64,000 nt of DNA from Bacteroidota bacterium (GCA_016709725.1 JADJMG010000003.1:62001-126000); one strand, 5' to 3'; positions 36,210 through 45,322 are shown, counted from the first letter of the stretch. The notes: a model not told the origin generated them from the letters alone. Numbers and translations: made by a program.

Positions 36210-36671
36210 TTATAAAACCATTTTCGCTAATTCGTTTTCAAGTTTGTCAAAATTTTCTTCGTTTTTGTCAACCACAAACGGTTTTAATTTTCTGCACTCT
36301 TCTGGGGTATCAAATAGCATCTTAAAAACAAGTTTTGTCTTGTCTGTTAATATTTCTTCAAAGGTAGCAACTACTTGAAAAAGTGGTTTTGAAATACGTT
36401 GCCAAGCGATAAGTGAAGGCTCTTCAATTTTTATAAATTCACATTCATTAACATAATTTCCTTTGTCAGGACCGTGCATGATGAAACTCCATTTTCCGCC
36501 TACTTGAAAATCAAATTCATTAAAAGTATTAGTAAACCCTGCTGGACCCCACCAATTTTTTAAATGGTTTGGATTAGACCAAGCACGAAAAATAAGTTCT
36601 CTTGGTGAGTTAAATATTCTTGAACTTACAATTTCACTGTCAGGAGTTGTAATCGTAATTTCTGTTGCCAT
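36210..36671 (-). CDS. SRPBCC (AHSA1/START-like) domain protein
   Basis: The 153-residue AHSA1-type domain has an opening strand SSRIFNSPRELIFRAWSNP, LKNWWGPAGF, FDFQVGGKWSFIMHGPDKG and the C-terminal helix FDKLENELAKM. The fold makes a hydrophobic ligand pocket; family members are chaperone-activator-like or bind lipids. It is one of three such genes in the window. No sign of export. Confidence 0.82.
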   Translation of the reverse strand: MATEITITTPDSEIVSSRIFNSPRELIFRAWSNPNHLKNWWGPAGFTNTFNEFDFQVGGKWSFIMHGPDKGNYVNECEFIKIEEPSLIAWQRISKPLFQVVATFEEILTDKTKLVFKMLFDTPEECRKLKPFVVDKNEENFDKLENELAKMVL

Positions 36672-36880
36672 TGGTGGTGTTCTGCAATTATATATCTGCT
36701 TATTTTAATTCGCACTGTTGGTTATGTCTCTTGCGAAAGTAAAGCAGTAATTATATTTTCGCTCGACTAATGTACAAAAAGTATTGAATCACAAAAGGGT
36801 TGAGCTTTGTTTATTAATTCATATTTGCAGTTTGTGTTTTATTGCATTGCATGTTCAGTTGAAATTAATCCACTATTGAC

Positions 36881-37066
36881 TCACTTCAAATCCATACCAA
36901 TATTAGGATTGGAAACCGTTTTCCCTTTCTCGTCTTTACCATCCAAAAACCATAGTTTACATGCTGGTTTTAATTCCAAAATGATGCGATGCAATTCTTG
37001 CATGTCGCTTCGTTTGGATTCAGGTTGACTAGCTATATACTCTTTAATTTGTGCTTTTACGTTCAT
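36881..37066 (-). pseudogene. Truncated DUF1801 protein
   Basis: The 61 residues encode only the N-terminal half of a DUF1801 protein (MNVKAQIKEYIASQPESKRS, CKLWFLDGKDEKGKTVSNPN) and stop after GMDLK. Relatives continue for about 80 more residues with the strand pair and final helix. These could not be found in the 200 bases downstream in any frame. It is therefore a deletion remnant, unlike the frameshifted genes elsewhere. Confidence 0.6.
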
Positions 37067-37119
37067 GACTGATTTTATACAGGTATGAGAATAGTAATGA
37101 TTCTTTTATATTTTAAGAA

Positions 37120-37620
37120 TCAAGATTGATTTTGCGAAGCTAACAGGTTATCCAGATTTGTCAAACTCATCTTGAATCCTTCTTTAAAGCCCATTTCAAT
37201 CATCTTTTCTAGACGGGCAAGTGATTCATTGTAAATAGTAATTCGCACTATTGTCTTTCCGTCCTGTTCACTAAAAGTGTAATCCCAATCTGAACCGGGT
37301 AATTCAGGGTTTTCATCTTTGTCCGCAAAAGCATTGCTCATTTTGAAATTGGTTTTTGGACTGATGGAGGTGTATTTCTGAATCGACCAACGTTCCTGTC
37401 CTTCCGGGCTTACCATGGCATAAAATCTTCGACCACCTACCTTGAAATCCATAAATTTTGTCTTTGCTTTCCAAGGCTTAGGCGCCACCCAAAGATCTAG
37501 AATTTCAGGTTTGGTGAATGCATCCCATACCAAAGAAAGCTCGGCATCAAATTCTCTCGTAATGAATACTGTTTTTGATGCTTTGTCAACAGTTAATTCA
37601 AAGTGCAAGTTGTTTTCCAT
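37120..37620 (-). CDS. SRPBCC domain protein, partner of the ArsR regulator
   Basis: The 166-residue AHSA1-like domain shows VFITREFDAELSLVWDAFTKPE, LWVAPKPWKAK, DFKVGGRRFYAM and the late helix MGFKEGFKMSLTNLDNLLA. Its start overlaps the end of the ArsR-type gene by 28 bases. Coupled ArsR/SRPBCC pairs are common in Bacteroidota and soil bacteria; the SRPBCC member may bind the small molecule whose effect the regulator mediates. This functional link is inferred. Confidence 0.85.
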   Translation of the reverse strand: MENNLHFELTVDKASKTVFITREFDAELSLVWDAFTKPEILDLWVAPKPWKAKTKFMDFKVGGRRFYAMVSPEGQERWSIQKYTSISPKTNFKMSNAFADKDENPELPGSDWDYTFSEQDGKTIVRITIYNESLARLEKMIEMGFKEGFKMSLTNLDNLLASQNQS

Positions 37621-37970
37621 TTTTTTGTTTTTTTACCACCGTGGTTAGCGATGGCGTGATTTTTTTTTGATAATAGGTTGTCAAGTTGATTGAATTGAGT
37701 TTCCAAAATTTTTCTGAACTGATCCATGAATTTGTCAATTTCCTTTAGATGGTCTGCATTTAAATGATAATAAATTTCCCGTCCCTTTTGTTCCTGACTC
37801 ACCAACTCACATTCGGTAAGAATTTGGATGTGCTTTGAAACCGCTTGTCGGCTGGTGTGAAATTCTTCGGCAAGCGCATTTGGCGTCATAGCTTGAGCGG
37901 CAAGCAAGAGCAAGATGGCTCTGCGTGTTGGGTCGGCAATTGCCTGAAACACGTCCCTTCTGGTTTCCAT
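37593..37970 (-). CDS. ArsR-family winged-helix repressor
   Basis: The start at 37970 gives METRRDVFQAIADPTRRAIL, the standard start of this subgroup; a frame from 38015 would add 15 unusual residues. The winged helix includes LAEEFHTSRQAVSKHIQIL and the wing QKGREIYYHL. No cysteine metal site of the classical ArsR kind is present, so this is a non-metal subgroup. The basic tail (NHGGKKTKKWK) overlaps the next gene. It probably autoregulates the pair. Confidence 0.88.
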   Translation of the reverse strand: METRRDVFQAIADPTRRAILLLLAAQAMTPNALAEEFHTSRQAVSKHIQILTECELVSQEQKGREIYYHLNADHLKEIDKFMDQFRKILETQFNQLDNLLSKKNHAIANHGGKKTKKWKTTCTLN

Positions 37971-38342
37971 GATCGTTATGATTATGCAATTAATTGGTTG
38001 TAAATATAAGCGCAACTATTTAATTGCGCAAATTATTTGATTTATTTTGAAAGGATACAAGAAAAGAATCGGGACGGAGGATGTTAATTTGTGATTTTAA
38101 AGATTTTGGAAGATTGATGAGGTCATAATCCGATTACTAAAAGTCCATCAATCTAAAAATATAATTTGCAGAAAGTAATTTTTATGAAATGGTTGTATCA
38201 TAAGTATTGGAATTTAAACTACCAATGAAACCTTCCCAATTGGAAAGTGGACTAATTGTCATCTGTAGGATTTTATTTTCCTAAAAAGCTCTTCACTCAG
38301 GCAAACTACATTTCTTAAACAGAAAATTTCATACTTCTCTAA
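37971..38342. other. Intergenic region, no gene seen
   Basis: These 372 bases separate the ArsR operon start from the small membrane protein gene. They should contain the operator of the ArsR-type gene, but no clear dyad or promoter stood out on reading. Confidence 0.45.
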
Positions 38343-38684
38343 CTATTGTCCACCAAAAGGTGTCCCGAACAAGCCAACGGCAAGTTCAGCCCATACAAGG
38401 AAGAGTACCAAGAAAAGTGCAATGCAAAGCGCGATTCTGTGTTTGGATGTTTTTACTTTTCTTAGAATAAATTCAAGCGTCAGACCAGCACCGAGCAGCA
38501 AAATGCCTGCAACTAAAAAGTCAAATGATGTCCATGTTACTTCGTCAGAAAAAATCATCGCTATGAATGGTATGAGCAATAGCATTGGAACTGCAATTAT
38601 GATTGCCATGAGTCGATGATTTTGCTTAACCATTGTGGTTTGACTTTTTAACATTTTACTTGTTTTTTTTGAATTATTATACAA
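38343..38684 (-). CDS. Small membrane protein (three helices)
   Basis: The 113 residues hold three hydrophobic segments (about 26-46, 53-71, 83-103) with a basic loop between the second and third (RKVKTSKHR). Three possible ATGs exist (residues 1, 11 and 18). The protein ends LFGTPFGGQ. I recognise the type (unnamed Bacteroidota membrane proteins) but not a function. Confidence 0.55.
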   Translation of the reverse strand: MYNNSKKTSKMLKSQTTMVKQNHRLMAIIIAVPMLLLIPFIAMIFSDEVTWTSFDFLVAGILLLGAGLTLEFILRKVKTSKHRIALCIALFLVLFLVWAELAVGLFGTPFGGQ

Positions 38685-38803
38685 AACGAAAGATCGGTTA
38701 GTTGATTGTTTGAATTTACTATTTTTTTACAAGAGCTTAAGAAATCCAAAACATTAGCTAAAAGGTGTTCATAGTAGTTTCAACTTATTTACATTTATCA
38801 GCT

Positions 38804-39112
38804 TTATGTTAAATGACTATTAGGAGTATCATTTTTTGCGACTCCGATTTTATGAAGCTGTAATAATATTTCTGAAAATAATTGATGAAGCAATTTTAAT
38901 TTATTCAGATCAACAATTACGTCTTCGGCTTTAAAGTATATTTCGTTAGTGTTTTCTGGGAGTTGGTCTCCAAATAAGCTTTCTTCAGTTCTTATAGCAA
39001 GATTAACTTCCACAAGGTCTAACAATAAATTCCGGATAACAGCTTTAGAGAATAATTCTTTAATCTTAAACTCATCATTCTTTAATCGTAAACAGTTTGT
39101 CAAATACTTCAT
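38804..39112 (-). CDS. Small helical protein, second of an overlapping pair
   Basis: This 102-residue soluble protein is mostly helical (IKELFSKAVIRNLLLDLVEV, LNKLKLLHQLFSEILLQLHK). Its ATG overlaps the true stop of the upstream frameshifted gene as ATGA at 39109-39112, so the two are translationally coupled and probably act together. I recognise no family. Weakly acidic, no export signal. Confidence 0.6.
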   Translation of the reverse strand: MKYLTNCLRLKNDEFKIKELFSKAVIRNLLLDLVEVNLAIRTEESLFGDQLPENTNEIYFKAEDVIVDLNKLKLLHQLFSEILLQLHKIGVAKNDTPNSHLT

Positions 39113-39442
39113 CCTACCGTGATGTCTTGGGCACCAAATATTTTTACAAATGAATCAAAAGACGCTTGTGTTAGTAATTGAAAACTGGAAATTACTGGTT
39201 TTAAGAAAAGATGCTCTTACTCTTGTATATTCTGAATTTCCACCATAAGGATTCCCTGCACTGATGTTAATGAATTCCATAAGGACATTTGTATCCAATG
39301 TAATTGTCCAGTTTTGAAAAGGCACATCAACTTTTACAGGATTATAGAAATCGCCCAATGTGAATTTACCGTTTAGATCAGTAGCTAACTGCTTATATAT
39401 ATCCTCTTTTTTTGGACCCAATAATTCATCTTGCAAAGTCAT
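39109..39442 (-). pseudogene. DUF3137-like small protein, frameshifted near its end
   Basis: The protein starts MTLQDELLGPKKEDIYKQLA and contains WTITLDTNVLMEF and YTRVRASFLKTSNFQ. As written it then goes out of frame and stops at 39155. The frame one base away continues LLTQASFDSFVKIFGAQDI and TVG to a stop at 39109 that overlaps the next gene. The text of the strand pairs resembles DUF3137-type proteins, but that is a weak call. One base is probably missing near 39175. Confidence 0.55.
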
Positions 39443-39649
39443 GATTGAATCAAGTTTAGTAATTCACAGGTTGTAATGTTAGAAATCGATTCACAGATGG
39501 TCCATGGAGAGGTCCTTTATCGGAATTTTCTTTAATTCTTTAATCGAAGATAATTTATTTACTAAAACTATTAAATCATCTATATTGAATAAACTGCAAC
39601 TTTTTACAAGCCTGGAGCTCTAGAAGCAGCGAGGATTTTAGCAATTGTT

Positions 39650-40909
39650 CTATGCTTTATCAACTTCTCCCTTCCCTTCAGGTTTGTCACGTCCAAAGAT
39701 CTTGGCATAGAATCCGAGCGATGTTTCGGTTTTTAGTAAGAAGAAAAGGCCAACACAATATAAGGTGCTAAATAGAATTACTGAGAAACAGATGGACTGT
39801 ATAATGATCCCATCTGCATGACCTTGTTGAAAAGGCAGTGTTGCGATTACCGCTGCTCCTAATCCTTTCGGAATCATAATTGACATGGTGGCTTTATCAA
39901 GTAAGGGTGTACTTTTAGAAATGACAAACTTTACAACCAATATTCTAACTGCAAATAGTGCAAACGTTATTGCCGCTCCCCAAAGTAACCAATCAAGTCG
40001 TTCTATGTGTATAGAAAGTCCAATAAAAACAAAGAAGAATGTACGAAGTAAGAAAACCATTTCATTAAAAAATAATTTTTCGTCTTGTGGCAATACGATA
40101 CTGTGATTTGGAATTACTCTTTCGAGTAATTTGGGCTCAAAATATTGTAAGTTTCCAATAGCAATACCAAATGAAAGTGCAGTGAGCGGACCACTGAAGT
40201 TTAAATATTCTATTAAGCCATATATGATGAACAAAAAAGCAGGAGTAGAAAACTTCGTTGTCTTAAGGGTAGGAAACTTATTGATGATAAATGACCAAAT
40301 AAAGGCACCACCTACTCCGAAAATTAATGACATGACCAGAGATGAAATAAATTGGGAGAGGACTGTGTTTGTTTGAACTTGCCCAGTGATCATGAGTCCA
40401 AGAATACTTATTGGTATTGCTAAGGTAAATACATCCGTTTCGGCCGATTCAATGATTAGCGTGGTGGAGGTCTTTGCTTTAATTGACATTTTTTTCACTA
40501 ATCCTACTACTACAGCGGAAGATGTACCCCCTAAAGCTGAACCAATAAATAGACAGGTAAGGTTCGGTAAGTTAAAAATAAGCTTGCAAAGGGCAAATGT
40601 AACGATCCAGGTTACTAAAAAGCCGACGGCTGTAATTCCAGCCGACTCCTTGAAGGATTCTTTTACCTCGGATATTTTTAGATCCGTCCCACTTTCAAAT
40701 AGAATAAATATAAGTACAAGATTACTGAATAAGGAGCCGAATTTTCCAAAAGTGGATGGGTCAATTAAATGAAATACAGGCCCAATCAATATGCCAATTA
40801 GCATAAGGCCGAGTACATCGGGAATACTTTTGCGTTCAAATACTCCACTGAGATAATGTCCCCAAAATATAAATAGGCCAAGAATGATTATGGTAATTGA
40901 TGTTTGCAT
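39650..40909 (-). CDS. CPA2-type cation/proton antiporter (KefB/NapA-like)
   Basis: The 419-residue protein has about 12 membrane helices. It begins with an export-type helix and GVFERKSIPDVLGLMLIGIL. The family's central region is visible (ESGTDLKISEVKESF, GGTSSAVVVGLVKK, and ESAETDVFTLAIP, where the acidic residues would be transport residues). No C-terminal TrkA-N domain follows, so it is a simple sodium or potassium/proton antiporter. Ion specificity is not predictable. Confidence 0.85.
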   Translation of the reverse strand: MQTSITIIILGLFIFWGHYLSGVFERKSIPDVLGLMLIGILIGPVFHLIDPSTFGKFGSLFSNLVLIFILFESGTDLKISEVKESFKESAGITAVGFLVTWIVTFALCKLIFNLPNLTCLFIGSALGGTSSAVVVGLVKKMSIKAKTSTTLIIESAETDVFTLAIPISILGLMITGQVQTNTVLSQFISSLVMSLIFGVGGAFIWSFIINKFPTLKTTKFSTPAFLFIIYGLIEYLNFSGPLTALSFGIAIGNLQYFEPKLLERVIPNHSIVLPQDEKLFFNEMVFLLRTFFFVFIGLSIHIERLDWLLWGAAITFALFAVRILVVKFVISKSTPLLDKATMSIMIPKGLGAAVIATLPFQQGHADGIIIQSICFSVILFSTLYCVGLFFLLKTETSLGFYAKIFGRDKPEGKGEVDKA

Positions 40910-41206
40910 TTTTCAAATCGCTTAAAATGGTTAATCCTGCAAAAGGAAAAGTTGATAATGTTTAACCGCTTTGCGAGAGACAGCTGAAACAGATATCGGA
41001 CTTCTACCGAAACATTAAATCGAAGATACTCATTTCTAAACATAAAATAGCAATTTACGAAATAGAAATCATTGCTTTTTGCAAACTGCTCCGCTTGAAA
41101 GAAAAAAGGGCTTCTTTAGTCCTTTTAATTTGTTCTTATGAGAAAAGTATAATCAAAAAGTTTAAGGAATTTATTGGTACTATCAACTTAACTGAAAATT
41201 AATTAT

Positions 41207-41365
41207 TCAGATTTTTTTACGTTTCTTTGAGACTTGCTTTTTTAAGGATGATTTCTTTGCTAAGGCTGCTAAATCCGAATTGGGGTCATTAAACTGCTCA
41301 TCAATTTCTCCTTTGTTCAGTTTTTTAAGGTCCTTGTGTGTTGTATGAATGCTTCTAGACATCAT
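41207..41365 (-). CDS. Small basic protein (52 residues)
   Basis: A short frame starts with ATG ATG at 41365 (MMSRSIHTTHKDLKKLNKGE) and ends in a lysine-rich helix (KKQVSKKRKKI). Short proteins starting MSRSIHTT occur in several phyla, which supports a real gene. It stands alone between the antiporter and the lipoprotein. Function unknown; the charge suggests nucleic acid contact, which is only a guess. Confidence 0.5.
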   Translation of the reverse strand: MMSRSIHTTHKDLKKLNKGEIDEQFNDPNSDLAALAKKSSLKKQVSKKRKKI

Positions 41366-41520
41366 GGTGTTTTTGCAAACTAATAGTTAGTAAACCTCTA
41401 CCGAAATTCCTATCTCGAAGATACCATTTTCCTGTTAATATAAAACAAATTATGGAGTTTGAAATACCATCACCTCAAATGATTTCTGTAGTGAAGGCAT
41501 TTTAATTTAGGCTCAATCGA

Positions 41521-42112
41521 TTAGTAAACCTTGTATCTGATTAACTGCCTTTGGGTATAGTTTGGAGAACTTGCAAAAAATGGAAACGTCTCTGTTACGA
41601 TACCAATGTTTTCAGCATATCGCGTATCGATGTGTCTTGGGTTTCCTTGAGAATCCCAATTTGGATACATTAAAAGGGAAATTTTTATCTGCCATTTTTA
41701 AAAATGCTTCGCAAATAGTATCGCCCGGATTTGCCGTGATAAAATTGTGGTAAAATGTGTCTGTGAAATTTTGAGATGAAAAAAGAATTCCTCCTATTTG
41801 ATTAACTAGGTAATGTGAAGAATCACGAACAAAATTGTAATTATTAAATGAACCTATAACTTCAGGACGAATGAATTTATAATAGGTAATATTGTTTATG
41901 GAAGTATCTTTCTCTATATAACAACTGTCAATAATTCCTGTTGCAGTTGCATTCCCACTACTATCTATATTGAATCTTTCGTAAATCCAATAATTACCAA
42001 CTTTAAGTTGTGTGAAGTTTGGAGAGTTGGTAGGAGGGGTTGAATCCTTTTTACAAGATGAAATTGAAGTGGTTAGTACTACACCAATTAAAATAAGCGA
42101 GATAGTCTTCAT
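41521..42112 (-). pseudogene. Lipoprotein of unknown function, frameshifted
   Basis: Lipoprotein signal peptide with lipobox SISSC (Cys20), then a Ser/Pro-rich linker and a domain beginning LKVGNYWIYERFNIDSSGNA. As written the frame ends at 41612. The frame one base away continues YPNWDSQGNPRHIDTRYAEN, IGIVTETFPFFASSP and ends IRYKVY at 41521, a tail common in this type of Bacteroidota lipoprotein. The break is near 41690. Complete length would be about 197 residues, anchored in the outer membrane. Confidence 0.7.
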
Positions 42113-42243
42113 ATTTTACAATTGTGACGTATAAACGCCAAATTGAAAATATATTGTATGTATATTGAAATTGATCATGTTTCTGGCAAATTGAATGATC
42201 ATTCTAGCAATAGAACATTCATGCTTTTCGTTCGCTATCCGTT

Positions 42244-42570
42244 TTAGTGAGAAACTGCTTTTAGCCCGATGATAGATCCAATTAATGTAATAATGAAAAG
42301 CATTCTCAAAAAAGTGGCTGGTTCTTTAAATATCAATATGCCAATCAAAGCCGTTCCAACAGCTCCTACTCCTGTCCATACGGCATAGGCTGTCCCTATA
42401 GGTAATGTTTGTGTTGCTTTAATGAGAAGCTCCATGCTGATTGTGAGTGTCAAAATAAAACCTGCATACCACAAATACATTTCGTTGCCACTAGTTTCTT
42501 TTGCTTTACCCAAGCAAAATGCAAATGCAACTTCAAAGAGTCCGGCAATAATGAGTAGTATCCAGTTCAT
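42244..42570 (-). CDS. sugE: SMR family exporter (SugE/Gdx-like)
   Basis: The 108-residue protein has four membrane helices. The essential Glu13 lies in LLIIAGLFEVAFAF; other SMR landmarks are GTAYAVWTGVGAVGTALIGI and FKEPATFLR. The order resembles the SugE/Gdx branch, which exports guanidinium, more than EmrE. No guanidine riboswitch was recognised upstream. It acts as a homodimer in the inner membrane. Confidence 0.85.
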   Translation of the reverse strand: MNWILLIIAGLFEVAFAFCLGKAKETSGNEMYLWYAGFILTLTISMELLIKATQTLPIGTAYAVWTGVGAVGTALIGILIFKEPATFLRMLFIITLIGSIIGLKAVSH

Positions 42571-42771
42571 TTTATTAAATGCTATTTTTTATTCGTTACG
42601 GTCATTAGAAATGATTTTGATCGGTTTAGCTTATTTGTCCTTATCGGTTTGCTAACTTTATTTAGTAGGAATTCAAGAGCGACTTGACTTTCACTTAAAA
42701 TCTTACTTCGAAGATATCAATTATTTAAAGCCATGGGTATAGCAAGACATCTAATCGGCTATTTTAAACCC

Positions 42772-42801
42772 TTGATAAGTGATTTTTAGCGATTATATTT
42801 G
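42772..42801 (+). promoter_or_regulatory. Consensus Bacteroidota promoter for the DinB/SRPBCC operon
   Basis: TTG at 42772-42774, then 19 bases, then TATATTTG at 42794-42801, a perfect match to TAnnTTTG. The start codon at 42837 lies 36 bases from the element, leaving a short leader. Confidence 0.7.
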
Positions 42802-42836
42802 TAACATACATTTATAAAACGTTAAAAAATAGATTT

Positions 42837-43316
42837 ATGGCAACAAAAGAAGTAATGGTTAAAATGATGTTAGATAGATGGAATGCATCAATCAAAAATT
42901 TTGATGATCTGCTGAATTCATTAAGTGATGAGCAACTGCAAAAGGAAATTGGACCTAATAAGAATAGAGGTGTTTATTTAGTCGGACATCTAATTGCCGT
43001 TCATGATTTAATGATTCCATTATTAGATATGGGAGAAGCCGTGTTGCCTAACTTGCATAAACCCTTTGTTGAATTGCCAGATAAAGCAATAGATAATTTA
43101 CCGTCAACAAAAGAACTTAGAGAAAGCTGGAGCAAACAACGTGAATTGCTTAAGCAGAAATTTGAAAACTTGCAACCAGACGATTGGTTTGAAAAGCATA
43201 CTGCTGTTTCAGCTGAAGATTTTATCAAAGAACCACACCGTAATAAGTTAAATGTTATTTTAACACGAACGACCCATTTGCAGTATCATCTTGGACAATT
43301 AGTAATACTTAAATAG
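42837..43316 (+). CDS. DinB-family four-helix protein
   Basis: This 159-residue protein has the DinB helical bundle. Its metal-binding histidines are visible: His51 in VGHLIAVHD, and His147 and His151 in RTTHLQYHLGQ near the end. Relatives act as thiol-dependent transferases or have unknown functions. The gene follows a consensus promoter and is 15 bases from the SRPBCC gene, so the two form an operon on the plus strand, against the general direction. Confidence 0.82.
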   Translation: MATKEVMVKMMLDRWNASIKNFDDLLNSLSDEQLQKEIGPNKNRGVYLVGHLIAVHDLMIPLLDMGEAVLPNLHKPFVELPDKAIDNLPSTKELRESWSKQRELLKQKFENLQPDDWFEKHTAVSAEDFIKEPHRNKLNVILTRTTHLQYHLGQLVILK

Positions 43317-43330
43317 CATAAAGTAGCAAT

Positions 43331-43759
43331 ATGGATAGTAAGGATTTTACAGTAACTATTTTAGTGCAGCATTCACCAGAAGAAGTATATGAAGCCCTCT
43401 TAAATGTTAGAGGTTGGTGGTCGGGCTTATATGAGGAATCTTTTGAAGGGAATTCAGAAAAAACAGGAGACGAATTTACATTTTTAGCAGGTGGAGGTGC
43501 GCATTTTACTAAACAGAAGTTGGTAGAACAAGTGCCCAACAAAAAGTTAGTGTGGCTTGTGACAGAAAGTAATCTTTGTTTTGTCGATAAAACCGACGAG
43601 TGGACGGGAACTAAAATTTGTTTTGAAATTACTGAAGAAGGTGACAAAACTAAAATTGTATTTACACATATAGGATTAGTTCCCGAATTTGAATGCTATC
43701 ATTCTTGCTCTCAAGGATGGACACAATATATTGTAGAAAAGCAATTAAAATTTAATTAG
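43331..43759 (+). CDS. SRPBCC (AHSA1-like) domain protein
   Basis: At 142 residues it carries the full domain: FTVTILVQHSPEEVYEALLNV, RGWWSGLYE, GGGAHFTKQKLVEQVPNKKL and TKIVFTHIGLVPEFEC with the final helix. It is cotranscribed with the DinB gene. The pairing suggests that both act on the same small molecule, but that is only inference. Third member of this fold in the window. Confidence 0.83.
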   Translation: MDSKDFTVTILVQHSPEEVYEALLNVRGWWSGLYEESFEGNSEKTGDEFTFLAGGGAHFTKQKLVEQVPNKKLVWLVTESNLCFVDKTDEWTGTKICFEITEEGDKTKIVFTHIGLVPEFECYHSCSQGWTQYIVEKQLKFN

Positions 43760-43772
43760 AACTAAATGGATT

Positions 43773-44396
43773 TTAATTGAGCGTTGGGTTTTTAGGTTTA
43801 GTTACTGGCACTATTGTTTTAGCAGAAAAAACGAGTGCTTGCAAGACAAGTAAAATGATGATAATAATTGCAAAGGCAAATTGAGAAGATGCTTTAATAT
43901 TAGCATACTCTGATTCTACATTTTGCATAATTAACTTTGATTCTTCTATTTGAATAGTGGAAAGCTTGTTTAGAGAAAAGAGTGCTTTTTCTGTGTAGTT
44001 GGTTGGGCTATAATTATTGTTTAAAATGGTTTTCTCAAGATTTTTAATGTGATTTATAAGCTCCGTAGCTGTTTCTTTTTCGGTTGTAGTAAGCTTTGTT
44101 TTACTGAAAGCCTTAAATGTATCATTTAGTTCAATGCTCAGTTTACTGATGGCTGTATTTTTAAAAACTGTGTTTATTTCGGCATTTAATACTTCTTTGA
44201 TTTGATAAATAGCACTTGTCATTTTCAGTATGTAAACTTCAGCAATTAATCTGTCTTCGTATAATGTAGAGATGGAATTCTTTACATTTCGAGTATGTAA
44301 TCTATCTAAGTAGTTGCTTAAAAATACTAACAAGCAAAGCACAAGAAGCACCACGGATGCCAATAACTTATTTTTAATGGTGTAGGTCCATTTCAT
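43773..44396 (-). CDS. Orphan four-helix-bundle sensor domain protein (4HB_MCP-like)
   Basis: The 207-residue protein has two membrane helices (about 10-30 and 170-192) enclosing a periplasmic helical bundle similar to the ligand-binding domain of methyl-accepting chemotaxis receptors (LYEDRLIAEVYILKMTSAIYQ). The cytoplasmic tail is only 15 residues (VPVTKPKNPTLN). No HAMP, signalling or kinase domain is present and no partner gene is adjacent. Such orphans are common in Bacteroidota; how they signal is not known. Confidence 0.7.
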   Translation of the reverse strand: MKWTYTIKNKLLASVVLLVLCLLVFLSNYLDRLHTRNVKNSISTLYEDRLIAEVYILKMTSAIYQIKEVLNAEINTVFKNTAISKLSIELNDTFKAFSKTKLTTTEKETATELINHIKNLEKTILNNNYSPTNYTEKALFSLNKLSTIQIEESKLIMQNVESEYANIKASSQFAFAIIIIILLVLQALVFSAKTIVPVTKPKNPTLN

Positions 44397-44574
44397 CCTT
44401 TGTCTTTTTTAAGGGTTACCGTTTAAATTGCAGATTTGCGTTTGGTGAGTCGGGTAGCGAATAGACTCAACTTTAAATCTTAATTCGAAGATATCAATTT
44501 TCTTATACTAACGAACAATTCGGGGAATGTAAATTATAGCCTAGCGGAAATGTTCATATATGGCCAAGTAGTTG

Positions 44575-45123
44575 TTAGAGTGTCGATTTTTTATTTTTAT
44601 AATCACTCTTGTCCATTTTATACCAATTACACTTGATATCTTCGTAGTAGAAGGTTTCAATAAAATTCATTCCAATTTTATTGAGAATTTTATTGGAGCC
44701 TTCATTTTCAATACTAGCTGCCGCATAAATTTCGTCAATGTTTAATGTGCTAAATGCATATTCTAAGGATACATGAGCTGTTTCTGTAGCGATTCCTTTA
44801 CCCCAATATTTTTTAATAAGACGGAAACCGATGTCATAATAGTTTTTGTGATTGTTTGTCAGCGCTGTTACAAATTTTAATCCTGTCCAGCCAATGAATT
44901 CATTTGTTCTCTTATCAATAATCGCCCATCGACCAATTCCATGGTCTACATATTGTTGTCTGATAAAATTGATTAATTCAACGATTTGTTCTTTATTAGT
45001 AACGGTTTTATTGCCCAAATATTTGTGAACTTCTGGGTCAGAATCAAGTGCAAACATACCATCAATATCTGTAGGAAGTATTTCTCTTAAAATTAATCTT
45101 TCGGTTTCCACAAATATTTTCAT
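44575..45123 (-). CDS. GNAT acetyltransferase (RimJ/RimL-like)
   Basis: This 182-residue GNAT protein has TERLILREILPTDIDGMFAL at the start, IGRWAIIDKRTNEFIGW, the acetyl-CoA loop around LIKKYWGKGIATETAHVSLE and the late ENEGSNKILNKIGMNF. It fits the RimJ/RimL type that acetylates N-terminal or small-molecule amines. The tail (KNKKSTL) is short. Single gene. Confidence 0.85.
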   Translation of the reverse strand: MKIFVETERLILREILPTDIDGMFALDSDPEVHKYLGNKTVTNKEQIVELINFIRQQYVDHGIGRWAIIDKRTNEFIGWTGLKFVTALTNNHKNYYDIGFRLIKKYWGKGIATETAHVSLEYAFSTLNIDEIYAAASIENEGSNKILNKIGMNFIETFYYEDIKCNWYKMDKSDYKNKKSTL

Positions 45124-45322
45124 TGTGTAAAGTATATTTTATTAAGTTGTTTTAATCTATTCGATGTAAAGTAATAACAGTGCTTCTTGTTAGAGCATCT
45201 ATATAAAGTAGTATGTATTGTATTGTTGTTTTCTATTGAATAAGCCAAATTCTGTCAATTGATATAAATAGAGAAATATATAAATTCATTTCTCCTTGGC
45301 GTAATTTGTTTTTTTAATGTGC

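Noticed and set aside
42571..42836. Guanidine riboswitch upstream of the SugE-like exporter
   Set aside because: No conserved ACGR/CCGGG-type elements or matching stem pattern could be found on the minus strand.
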